Assembly (NCBI GenBank): GCA_964472565.1
Contig: CAYYNB010000085.1
Span: 1 to 24,769 of the forward strand
DNA: 24,769 nt
Direction of reading: 5' to 3'
Origin: DATAMF01 sp964472565
Lineage (GTDB): Bacteria > Chloroflexota > Anaerolineae > Aggregatilineales > Aggregatilineaceae
The notes beneath the pieces are model-generated. The model made no database searches and was not told where the DNA came from. It worked only from the letters and a program-made list of their open reading frames with translations. Of this stretch, positions 7,642 through 14,568 are shown one piece after another. Every line of letters starts with the position of its first letter. Within the stretch, counting starts at the first letter, position 1. Position numbers and translations under genes: made by a program.

Positions 7642-8025
7642 TTATTCCGCGTGGTCGTTCTTCTCCATAATGCGGGTAATAGCGGCTTCGATGTCCTCTA
7701 ACATGGGCGGCTTGACCAGAAACTCATTCGCGCCAGATTCCAGGGCCGACTGGCGGACAGTCGGCGATTCTTCCGCCGTGACGACAATCACCGGAACTTT
7801 GGAAGTCGCAGGATCGCGGCGCAGAAAACGCAGCACTTCCAGCCCGTTCACCCCCGGCATATTCACATCCATAAAAATGAGATCGGGGATCACCTCGCTC
7901 AAATTGTGAATCGCCATGCGTGGGCTGTAGGCAATGACGACAGTATGACCCAGGGACCCAAGCTGCGCGGCCAGAGTCTGCGCCATCAGGCGATCATCTT
8001 CAACGATCAAGACGTTATACAACAT
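7642..8025 (-). CDS. Single-domain response regulator (CheY-like receiver)
   Basis: 127 residues, all one receiver domain: acidic pocket E9-D10-D11 (LIVEDD), phosphoacceptor D53 (LIFMDVNMPG), switch T83 (IVVTAEE) and conserved K105 (FLVKPP). It has no DNA-binding or enzymatic output domain, so it should act by protein-protein contact after phosphorylation by a histidine kinase encoded elsewhere. The strong SD GGAGGGG (complement of 8034-8040) precedes the ATG. Its promoter is the extended -10 at 8074-8082, with a dyad over it. A small membrane protein gene diverges from it, but no sensor kinase of this type is in the window. Confidence 0.93.
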   Translation of the reverse strand: MLYNVLIVEDDRLMAQTLAAQLGSLGHTVVIAYSPRMAIHNLSEVIPDLIFMDVNMPGVNGLEVLRFLRRDPATSKVPVIVVTAEESPTVRQSALESGANEFLVKPPMLEDIEAAITRIMEKNDHAE

Positions 8026-8073
8026 TAACTACACCCCTCCAACCCGACAGGCGCACAAGATAAAGCACTTCTT

Positions 8074-8102
8074 ATTCTAGCACAGCGCGAAAGGGGTGCT
8101 AG
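8074..8102 (-). promoter_or_regulatory. Response regulator promoter with overlapping dyad
   Basis: Read on the minus strand, TGCTAGAAT (8074-8082) is an extended -10. The sequence also holds a perfect inverted repeat, CTAGCAC (8077-8083) and GTGCTAG (8096-8102), spaced by 12 bases, whose arms cover the -10 and the -35 position. That is the geometry of a repressor operator. The response regulator itself cannot bind it, as it lacks a DNA-binding domain. Confidence 0.5.
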
Positions 8103-8112
8103 TACCTTTGTC

Positions 8113-8159
8113 CTTAATTATTAAGATTGCTTGACAAGCCTGCAAAAATAAAATAAAGT
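8113..8159 (+). promoter_or_regulatory. Promoter of the 72-residue membrane protein gene
   Basis: A consensus -35 TTGACA (8131-8136) lies 17 bp from TAAAGT (8154-8159). The start near 8166 gives a leader of about 25 bases with GAGGA (8179-8183) as SD. A perfect 13-bp palindrome, CTTAATTATTAAG (8113-8125), sits just upstream of the -35. This is the best -35 in the window. Confidence 0.6.
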
Positions 8160-8190
8160 AAACAAAGTATAAAGAAACGAGGATTGTCCT

Positions 8191-8409
8191 ATGAAAAACG
8201 GCCTCATCTTCTGTGCATCCTGGTTTGTCGGTTCCACCGCTGTTGGTCTGATGATGGGTCGGGCGCTGCGCCGGGTTCGCCAGCAGCAATTTGACTATCC
8301 AACCAGCCAGGAAGAACAATATCTGGTTATTCCGGCTGATGGCCCCAGCTATATTCACCAGGGGTCCTGGGCCGATTCAGGACTGAGCACCTCGGTATCA
8401 CGTAACTAA
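8191..8409 (+). CDS. Small membrane-anchored protein of unknown function
   Basis: 72 residues, not recognised. The N-terminus, GLIFCASWFVGSTAVGLMMG, is a single hydrophobic helix containing small-xxx-small packing, followed by a basic stop-transfer cluster RALRRVRQQQ and a polar tail with no Cys. Cys8 is not in a clear lipobox. The tail ends SGLSTSVSRN. It has a good SD (GAGGA, 7 bp spacing), its own promoter (8131-8159) and a terminator (8453-8488), so it is likely a real monocistronic gene. It diverges from the response regulator; a functional link is possible but unproven. Confidence 0.6.
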   Translation: MKNGLIFCASWFVGSTAVGLMMGRALRRVRQQQFDYPTSQEEQYLVIPADGPSYIHQGSWADSGLSTSVSRN

Positions 8410-8452
8410 CGGCTGCGGCAGTATTTTCTGGGCAGCTTCTAATGCAAAGTTC

Positions 8453-8488
8453 AATGAAGGGGTAGACACTCCCCTTCATTGTGTTTTA
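8453..8488 (+). terminator. Rho-independent terminator after the 72-residue gene
   Basis: AATGAAGGGG (8453-8462) pairs perfectly with CCCCTTCATT (8471-8480) around an 8-base loop, then GTGTTTTA. It lies 44 bp after the stop codon. Confidence 0.8.
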
Positions 8489-8522
8489 GCCCCGCGCAAA
8501 ACCTCAACCATTCGATTTTTTG

Positions 8523-8531
8523 TGTTAAAAT
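8523..8531 (+). promoter_or_regulatory. Extended -10 promoter of the GH57 gene
   Basis: TGTTAAAAT (8523-8531) is an extended -10 with no good -35. The start near 8538 gives a leader of about 27 bases before ATG 8565. Confidence 0.5.
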
Positions 8532-8564
8532 CCCCGCTGTCACCGAGTGTGCGAAGGGGATTCC

Positions 8565-10730
8565 ATGAGTATCTGCCTGTCACTTGTGTTTCATAATCAC
8601 CAGCCTGTCGGACAGTTCGAGTTTGTGAACGAACACTGCGTCGAAACGGCCTATAAACCCTTCATCCAGTTGATGGAGCAGCACCCCGGCATCCAGTGCG
8701 GCATTCATTTCACGGGGAGCCTGCTCGATTATCTGGTGGTTAAACAGCAGCCGCTGATCAAACGGATTCGGGCGCTGGTGGCGCGCGGCCAGTTAGAAGT
8801 GCTGTCGGGCGGGTATTATGAGCCGATCCTGACCACCCTGCCCGACGCGGATAAGATCGGCCAGATTCGCAAACTGAGCGCGGCGGTGGAAGATGTGTTC
8901 GGGATGACACCGCGCGGCATGTGGCTGGCGGAACGTGTCTGGGAGCCGCATCTGGTCAAGCCGATTGCGCAGGCCGGAATCGAGTATGTGATCATTGACG
9001 ATACCCATTTTGAGGCGGCAGGCTTTAATAAGGAAACCGATCTGTTCGGTTATTTCGTCAGCGAAGAACAGGGTTACACGGTGTGCGTTTTTCCGACGCT
9101 CAGCTATCTGCGCTATGCGATCCCCTGGGATTTGGTGCCGACGCTGATCGAATGGCTGCGCGAACACGAACACCGCCCGCTGCCGGGCCGCCAGCCGAAA
9201 CTGGCGTTGATGGGCGATGATGGCGAAAAGTTCGGCGTGTGGCCGGGCACGTATGAACATAACTGGGGCGCAAACGGCTACATGAAAAAACTGTTCGCCA
9301 CGCTGGACGGTGAAAGCGACTGGCTGAAGACGATCCGCCCGTCTGATTACCTGGACCAGTATCCCGCCCTGGGCCGGGTGTATCTGCCAACGGCGAGTTA
9401 TTTCGAGATGGGCCAGTGGTCGCTGCCGCCGGATCGCTTCAGGGAACTCAAGCGCGTGCGGCGCGAAATGGACGATAACAACCGGGATGATGTGCTGCGC
9501 TATCTGCGCGGGAGTGTCTGGCGGAACTTCATGGTCAAATATGAAGAAGTCAACCAGATGCACAAACGGATGCTGATGGTGGCTGAAAAAGTCCACGCCA
9601 TGCCCGACGGTCCCGACAAAGACCGCGCGCTCGATCTGCTGTGGCAGGCCCAGGCCAACGATGCCTACTGGCACGGACTGTTCGGCGGGGTGTACCTGTT
9701 CAATTTCCGCATCGCCAACTACGCCAACCTGATCGAGGCGGAAGAACTGGCCGAGGGCGCAGACGCGTATTTTGTGCCGCATGAATTCGACTTCGACAAA
9801 GACAGCCAGCCCGAAATCGTACTGACCGGATCGGCCTTCAACGCCATCTGGAAGCCGGACTGCGGCGGGATGCTGGTCGAACTGGACGCCCGCCCGCAGC
9901 GCTATAACCTGCTGAATGTGATGCAGCGCCGCGAAGAAGGGTATCATCAGGAGATTCGCGACGGGGCCGCGCGGGGCACGCTGCGCACACCGGACCAGTA
10001 CGACGCCAGGCCGGAACACGAACAACGGCATTGGGTGCGCGTCAAAACGCTGGACGTGGCGCAGCATCTGATCACGGACTGGCACCGCCGGGGCGCGTAT
10101 CTCGATCATTTCCTGCGCGACGATGCGGACGTGTGGGCGGTCTACCGCGCCTTTTACGGCGAACAGGGCGACTTTGTGAATCTGCCGTACGAGGCCACGA
10201 TTCACGGCGGCGGCAAGGAAAGCGTGATCGAACTGGCGCGGGATGGGCATGTCTGGGTAGGCGCGTATCACCGCCCGGTGCGCGTGGTCAAACGTTTTAC
10301 GTTTGTTCACGGCAGCGATGCCTACCTGTGCAGCTATACGGTCCACAACCAGAGCGTGATGCCGGTTGATGTCCGGTTTGCGGTCGAACTGGCGGTGGGC
10401 TTCGACGGCGGGCAGAATCTCGATTACTGCTGGCTGGCGATCAACGGCGGCGAGGAGAAAAAGTCACTGGCGGCGGTGGCGGTTTACGACGACATCACGC
10501 GCCACAGCGCGTTCACCACCCTGCGCTCGATGGCGCTCACCACCGACGTGGATCAGCCGTGCGCGCTGTGGACGTATCCGCTGGAAACGGTGACAAACAG
10601 TGAGGCCGGTTACGAACGCGGCTACCAGGGAACCGTGCTGCTGCATGTCTGGACGCTGCATCTTGAACCACAAGCTGACTGGACGGGTAACATACGACAG
10701 CGAGTCATGTCGTATAACTTAACACCATAA
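8565..10730 (+). CDS. GH57 4-alpha-glucanotransferase / alpha-amylase
   Basis: 721 residues. All five GH57 signature regions are present: FHNHQPVG (9-16), GQLEVLSGGYYEPI (75-88), WLAERVWEP with nucleophile E123, MGDDGEKFG with the acid/base Asp (218-219), and AYWHGLFGGVYLFN. The long C-terminal half matches the central and C-terminal beta domains of the alpha-amylase/4-alpha-glucanotransferase subgroup, as in Thermococcus. The enzyme should transfer or hydrolyse alpha-1,4-glucan segments, acting on maltodextrin or glycogen in the cytoplasm (no signal peptide). ATG 8565 is preferred over GTG 8547 because GAAGGGG (8553-8559) is its SD and the HQP motif then starts at the normal residue. No other glycogen genes adjoin it; pfkA lies 7 kb away. 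Confidence 0.93.
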   Translation: MSICLSLVFHNHQPVGQFEFVNEHCVETAYKPFIQLMEQHPGIQCGIHFTGSLLDYLVVKQQPLIKRIRALVARGQLEVLSGGYYEPILTTLPDADKIGQIRKLSAAVEDVFGMTPRGMWLAERVWEPHLVKPIAQAGIEYVIIDDTHFEAAGFNKETDLFGYFVSEEQGYTVCVFPTLSYLRYAIPWDLVPTLIEWLREHEHRPLPGRQPKLALMGDDGEKFGVWPGTYEHNWGANGYMKKLFATLDGESDWLKTIRPSDYLDQYPALGRVYLPTASYFEMGQWSLPPDRFRELKRVRREMDDNNRDDVLRYLRGSVWRNFMVKYEEVNQMHKRMLMVAEKVHAMPDGPDKDRALDLLWQAQANDAYWHGLFGGVYLFNFRIANYANLIEAEELAEGADAYFVPHEFDFDKDSQPEIVLTGSAFNAIWKPDCGGMLVELDARPQRYNLLNVMQRREEGYHQEIRDGAARGTLRTPDQYDARPEHEQRHWVRVKTLDVAQHLITDWHRRGAYLDHFLRDDADVWAVYRAFYGEQGDFVNLPYEATIHGGGKESVIELARDGHVWVGAYHRPVRVVKRFTFVHGSDAYLCSYTVHNQSVMPVDVRFAVELAVGFDGGQNLDYCWLAINGGEEKKSLAAVAVYDDITRHSAFTTLRSMALTTDVDQPCALWTYPLETVTNSEAGYERGYQGTVLLHVWTLHLEPQADWTGNIRQRVMSYNLTP

Positions 10731-10812
10731 CGGCACCGGGCGCTGTGGGTCTCTGGGAGGAGAAGAAGTTGCAGGCAGCCCCGGTGTTCGTTATGCCACA
10801 CACCATTTTTTT
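10726..10812 (+). terminator. Long compound hairpin after the GH57 gene
   Basis: CATAACG (10726-10732) pairs with CGTTATG (10789-10795), and CACCGGG (10734-10740) with CCCGGTG (10780-10786), giving a long stem with a small bulge over a 39-base interior. A T7 run (10806-10812) follows after a 10-base gap and runs into the next SD. A second perfect 8-bp hairpin, ATACGACA (10692-10699)/TGTCGTAT (10708-10715), lies just before the stop codon. Terminator or processing signal are both possible. Confidence 0.5.
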
Positions 10813-10823
10813 GAGGAGCATGT

Positions 10824-13286
10824 ATGTCACGCCGAATTTTAGGGATTGTTGTAGTTAGTTTCGTTATGCTGCTCGCCGCATGCGGCGACGATGAAAAAGA
10901 CCAAACGCCCGCCGGGGGTTATCATGTCGAAGTGGGAGCCGCCGAAACCCAGTTGGCCCAGACGGCGACGGCCTTCGCCAACCCGACGATCACCCCCGGA
11001 CCATCGCCCACCCCCACGATGACCTCGACGCCCTACACCAGGCCGAGCCTGGAACCGAGCGTGGACAGCGACACGGTGATCACCCGCGTGGGCGACGAAG
11101 AAATTACGCTGGACGAGTTCCAGCAGCGCGTCCGCTTCGAGCGCTGGTACCGCCTGTACCAGATCGATAAGCTGGTGCGCAAACACGGGTTCGGCATTCT
11201 GGACCTGACCAAAGCCGATAACCAAACCACCGCCTCAACCTTTGTGACCCTCGCGGACAGCCTGAGTTTTGGCAATCAGGTTCACCGCGTGATGGTGGTC
11301 GAAGCGGTAGCCTCGGAAGAGGCCAAACGCCGCGCGATGGAAGTGGACCCGATCCAGTTTGAAGCCAAAGCCGCCGAATATATGCTGATTGTCCCCGGCG
11401 AAAACGGCGTTCTCCCGGCAGAATATGAGGGGGAATATGCTGAATTTGTGCGCCAGATGGAAATTTATACGGGCATGTCGGATGAAACCTTCCGGCGCAT
11501 CGTACGCAATCAGGTTTATTATGAACAGTTGAAGTTCCTGAAATATCAGGAACCGGAAGCCGTCGCCGGGGCGGAAACGCAGGCCGGAATCGAAGTGCAG
11601 GATATTCTGCTGGACAGCGAAGCGCAAGCCGCCGAAGTGGTGCAGCGGCTTCAGGCGGGCGAAGCGCTGGCCGCTATTGCGACCGCATTGGGCAAAACCC
11701 CGGCGGAAGATGCCAGCACCTCGCGGATTTTGCGGCGCGAGGATCCCAATCTGCCGGAAGACGTGCTGGTGGCGGTGTTCAGCGCGAAACCCGGTGAGAT
11801 TGTGGGGCCGTTTGAACTTGCCAACGGCTGGTATGTGGCGCAGATCATCGGCGAAAAGCTGGAAACCGTCTCCCCCAGCGAACTCGACGAGCTGAAAGAA
11901 CAGTATTTCCTGAATTGGGTCGAAGCGCAGATGGATGATCCCAAACTGGTGACGGATTATGACAACTGGTTCGAGTATATCCCCGAAGACCCGCTGCCGA
12001 TGGATGTATCGCCGCTGCTGCACGACGAAAACTTTATTCTGCCCGCCGGGGAAGACTATATCGAGGACGTGCCCACCGCAGAACCGACTGCCGAGGCGAC
12101 AGAAGACGTTACAGAAGACGTTACAGAAGAAGTTACGGAAGAGGCCACCAGCGAGAGCAGCAGCAGTCTGATGCTGGTGAGCTACTCGCCGCGCCAGGAC
12201 GCCACCCCGACCCCGACTCCCTACGCCATTCCGACGAACGGCCCTGACTTTGAGGCCGATCTGCCGATCACACGCGTGGGGGAAGAAACAATCACGCTGG
12301 ACGCCTTTCAGAAGCGTGTCCGGTTTGAGCGCTGGTTCCGGCTGTATCAAGTCGATTATCTGGTGGATAAGTACGGCCCTGAACAGGTGCTGGACCTAAC
12401 CAACCCGGATAATGCGTTTGTGCTGGACCTGTTCAACACGCTGACGGATGCCACCAATTTTGGGCGGCAGGTGCAGCGGATCATGGTGGTGGAGGCGCTC
12501 ACGCGGCAGGAAACCGCCGCCCGTGAGATCGAACTGGATACGGTTTTCTTCGAATCGAAGCTGGCGAACTATCTGATCCTGCAACTGGGCACGGACGGCG
12601 CGCGGCCTGCTGAATTCGAGGAACGGTACGCCGAGTTTGTGGCGCAGATGCAGCTTTATACCGGCATGTCCGAAGCGGAATTCCGCGATCTGGTCGCGGC
12701 ACAAACGCTGTATTCCCAGTTGGGCTTTGAAATCAAACAGGACCCCGCCGCCCTGCCGGACAGCCAGGGGATCGCCACCGGGGTGTATGTCCAGGATATA
12801 CTGGTCGAAACTGAGGATCAGGCCAACGAAATTATCACCCGGCTGGCGGCGGGCGAAAATCTGCTGGAGATTGCCGCCGACCTGGGCTACAACTCGACCA
12901 GCGGGGAAAGCCGCCGCCTGCTGAAGCAGGATGATGAGACGGTGCCCGAAACCATCCGCGAAGCGGTCTTTGCGGCCAGCGCGGGCGGCATCATCGGCCC
13001 CCTCGAAACCGAGCAGGGCTGGTATGTGGCGCTGGTCGGGGAGCCGCAGCTTGACATCCTGACGCCAACCGAAGTCGAGGCGCTGCAAAAAGCCTATTTT
13101 AACGACTGGATGGAAAGCCGCATGGATGATCCTGAACTGGTCGAGGACTACGCGAACTGGGAGCCGTTTATCCCGCAGGAACCGCTGCCGATGCATGTAT
13201 CGCCGTATTTCACCGATAACTACGTGATCATGCCGGAAGCGGGCGAAATTCCGCAGCGGGCCACCGCCACCCCCAGCGCATCATAA
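10824..13286 (+). CDS. Lipoprotein with two tandem SurA/parvulin-like modules, parvulin sites degenerate
   Basis: 820 residues with a lipobox LLAAC (C20) and a Thr/Pro-rich spacer. Then come two copies of one module: copy A about 84-405, copy B about 480-810. Each begins ITRVG(D/E)E.ITLD.FQ.RVRFERW.RLYQ (SurA N-like helical chaperone region), continues with a PPIC-like part and ends NW..(Y/F)IP..PLPM.VSP. In the parvulin part, the usual RHIL strand reads VQDILL and VQDILV, so the catalytic-region His is Asp in both copies, and the second His (GYHII) reads GWYVA. It is therefore more likely a holdase-like chaperone on the outer face of the membrane than a prolyl isomerase. GAGGAG (10812-10817) is the SD. 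An acidic VTED-repeat linker (residues about 425-442) joins the copies. Confidence 0.85.
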   Translation: MSRRILGIVVVSFVMLLAACGDDEKDQTPAGGYHVEVGAAETQLAQTATAFANPTITPGPSPTPTMTSTPYTRPSLEPSVDSDTVITRVGDEEITLDEFQQRVRFERWYRLYQIDKLVRKHGFGILDLTKADNQTTASTFVTLADSLSFGNQVHRVMVVEAVASEEAKRRAMEVDPIQFEAKAAEYMLIVPGENGVLPAEYEGEYAEFVRQMEIYTGMSDETFRRIVRNQVYYEQLKFLKYQEPEAVAGAETQAGIEVQDILLDSEAQAAEVVQRLQAGEALAAIATALGKTPAEDASTSRILRREDPNLPEDVLVAVFSAKPGEIVGPFELANGWYVAQIIGEKLETVSPSELDELKEQYFLNWVEAQMDDPKLVTDYDNWFEYIPEDPLPMDVSPLLHDENFILPAGEDYIEDVPTAEPTAEATEDVTEDVTEEVTEEATSESSSSLMLVSYSPRQDATPTPTPYAIPTNGPDFEADLPITRVGEETITLDAFQKRVRFERWFRLYQVDYLVDKYGPEQVLDLTNPDNAFVLDLFNTLTDATNFGRQVQRIMVVEALTRQETAAREIELDTVFFESKLANYLILQLGTDGARPAEFEERYAEFVAQMQLYTGMSEAEFRDLVAAQTLYSQLGFEIKQDPAALPDSQGIATGVYVQDILVETEDQANEIITRLAAGENLLEIAADLGYNSTSGESRRLLKQDDETVPETIREAVFAASAGGIIGPLETEQGWYVALVGEPQLDILTPTEVEALQKAYFNDWMESRMDDPELVEDYANWEPFIPQEPLPMHVSPYFTDNYVIMPEAGEIPQRATATPSAS
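11073..13253 (+). repeat. Internal gene duplication within the lipoprotein gene
   Basis: The region encoding residues about 84-405 is repeated as about 480-810. The two copies are alignable over their whole length at protein level but clearly diverged at DNA level, so the duplication is old. Confidence 0.8.
12099..12146 (+). repeat. 12-bp tandem repeat encoding an acidic linker
   Basis: Four 12-bp units: ACAGAAGACGTT (twice), ACAGAAGAAGTT, ACGGAAGAGGCC. They encode TEDV, TEDV, TEEV, TEEA in the linker between the two lipoprotein modules, and are likely a slippage-prone length-variable site. Confidence 0.85.
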
Positions 13287-13329
13287 AAAAACCACACCCC
13301 ACGTCTGAGCGCTTCCGGCGTGGGGTGTG
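13285..13329 (-). terminator. Terminator of the BtrH-like gene
   Basis: CACACCCCACG (13293-13303) pairs perfectly over 11 bp with CGTGGGGTGTG (13319-13329). On the minus strand a T7 run follows (complement of 13285-13291), reaching into the stop codon of the convergent lipoprotein gene. On the + strand the hairpin lacks a T tract. Confidence 0.85.
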
Positions 13330-13337
13330 TGCGCGGC

Positions 13338-14276
13338 TTAAACAGCCAGCGCAGCCAGAAACGCCTGCTCCAATGCGGCTAACTGCTCGAACTGACTCGC
13401 CAGGGCATCCCAGCGGCGGTGAACGGTGTTATACAGGGCGGCCCCATACACTTCCGCTTTCTTTTCCATCCAGGCCGCGCCCACCGGTTCGCCCGCGCGG
13501 TACAAAAATACCGCCCCATCGGCACAGCCCCGCGCGCCCAACGGCAGCGAAAAGTGGAACAGGCGCTCGCGGAGTTCATCGCCCCGCCCGGCGCGGATGA
13601 CTGCCGCCGCACGCTGAAAGGCCAGCGGTCCGCTGAAGGCGTCCGGCCCGGTGAGAGAAGCCGGAAGCGCTTCACGCAAACGGGCCAGCCCCCGGCGCAA
13701 AACCTCATCGTGGGTCAGGGATTCGACCGGGCGGAAATGACTGCGCAGCACATAGGCCAGCGGGCGCGCATGAGGGCCATAGTTGATCCCCTCCGCCTGC
13801 CACGCGCGCAGGAAGTCGTCCAGCGGAAGCGTGGCAAAAGGATAGCCCGCCGGATCATGGACCTGGACGCTATCAGCCTCCACCTTGAGCACCGTGATAT
13901 AGTGATCGACCCCGGCTAAATGCGGGTGATAGGGATGGTAGGTCAGGCAGGCGTTATTCAGCGGGCCGACCTGCGCGGGGAGAACTGCCGCGCGCAGGCG
14001 TTGAAGCGCTTCCTCCGCACACGCGCCGCGCGTTTCATCGCAGGCCCAGCCCAGCGCCCCAAGTGCCTGGCTCACCGCATGATCCGGGTCGGTGAGGGGC
14101 GTCGAGGGGAAAAACATGGGGTGATTGTCAAACTGGAAAAACCCAGCGCCGAACGGCATACCGCCCAGCGCTTCGATAAGGCCGGGAGTCACCCAGGGTT
14201 GGCTCCCCGCCGCCTGTAAACACATATGCAGACTGTTGGCATAACAATAGGGGCTGCCCCCGGTATAACTGATCAT
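13338..14276 (-). CDS. BtrH N-terminal-domain-like protein (C39 peptidase-like fold)
   Basis: 312 residues. The start YTGGSPYCYANSLHMCL, with VDHYITVLKVE...VQVHDPAGYP further on, matches the BtrH N-terminal family, a papain/C39-like fold. C11, H125 and D141 would form the catalytic set, although many members are thought to be acyltransferases or peptidases with unknown substrates. The C-terminal part (about 200-312) is helical with a DEVLRRGLARLREAL segment. No signal peptide is seen, so it should be cytoplasmic. The SD AGGAGG lies 6 bp from the ATG (read from 14290 downwards). It converges on the lipoprotein gene and is divergent from the kinase gene. No biosynthetic cluster surrounds it, so it is probably not an antibiotic gene. 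Confidence 0.75.
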   Translation of the reverse strand: MISYTGGSPYCYANSLHMCLQAAGSQPWVTPGLIEALGGMPFGAGFFQFDNHPMFFPSTPLTDPDHAVSQALGALGWACDETRGACAEEALQRLRAAVLPAQVGPLNNACLTYHPYHPHLAGVDHYITVLKVEADSVQVHDPAGYPFATLPLDDFLRAWQAEGINYGPHARPLAYVLRSHFRPVESLTHDEVLRRGLARLREALPASLTGPDAFSGPLAFQRAAAVIRAGRGDELRERLFHFSLPLGARGCADGAVFLYRAGEPVGAAWMEKKAEVYGAALYNTVHRRWDALASQFEQLAALEQAFLAALAV

Positions 14277-14568
14277 CAGGTTCCTCCTCAGGCTAGGGAT
14301 AACACACCCCCACTGTAGCGTGCTGATCGGGCGTCAGAAGAACCAAACTTTGGGTTTTTGGGCATCCTTGCGGTACACTATTCATTATCAGCAGCAGATT
14401 AGGCTGCGCCAATATTTTCTTGGAATGGCCTTAAAATTCTTTCTTCAGTATCCTCCCCGCATCAACAAGTGTTCTCTTTACAGCGCTGCAAAAATAATTT
14501 CCGGTTTGCCTGAAATTGTGTATGATCAATACTGGAGCGTTGTTCAATACTTCATATTAGAAAGCTTA
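14277..14568. other. Divergent intergenic region, AT-rich, no clear gene
   Basis: 292 bp between the divergent BtrH-like and kinase genes, visibly more AT-rich than both. It should hold both promoters. For the kinase, TTGGGT-N18-TACACT (in 14350-14380) and TATGAT (14521-14526) are weak candidates. For the BtrH-like gene, TACAGT (minus strand, near 14315) is a weak one. No RNA gene or convincing operator was seen. Confidence 0.4.

Noticed and set aside
8793..10346. 517-codon open frame antisense to the GH57 gene
   Set aside because: GC-rich codon bias on the sense strand commonly opens the opposite frame; the sense protein has all GH57 motifs, the antisense one none.
11235..12350. Long open frame antisense to the lipoprotein gene
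   Set aside because: Same antisense effect; the sense copy is well supported by its lipobox and duplicated modules.
13338..14276. Antibiotic biosynthesis cluster suggested by the BtrH-like protein
   Set aside because: No carrier protein, aminotransferase or other butirosin-type genes are present in the window.
14320..14568. 83-residue extension of the receptor kinase
   Set aside because: AT-rich, no kinase or membrane homology, no SD; the kinase fold begins right after ATG 14569/14572.
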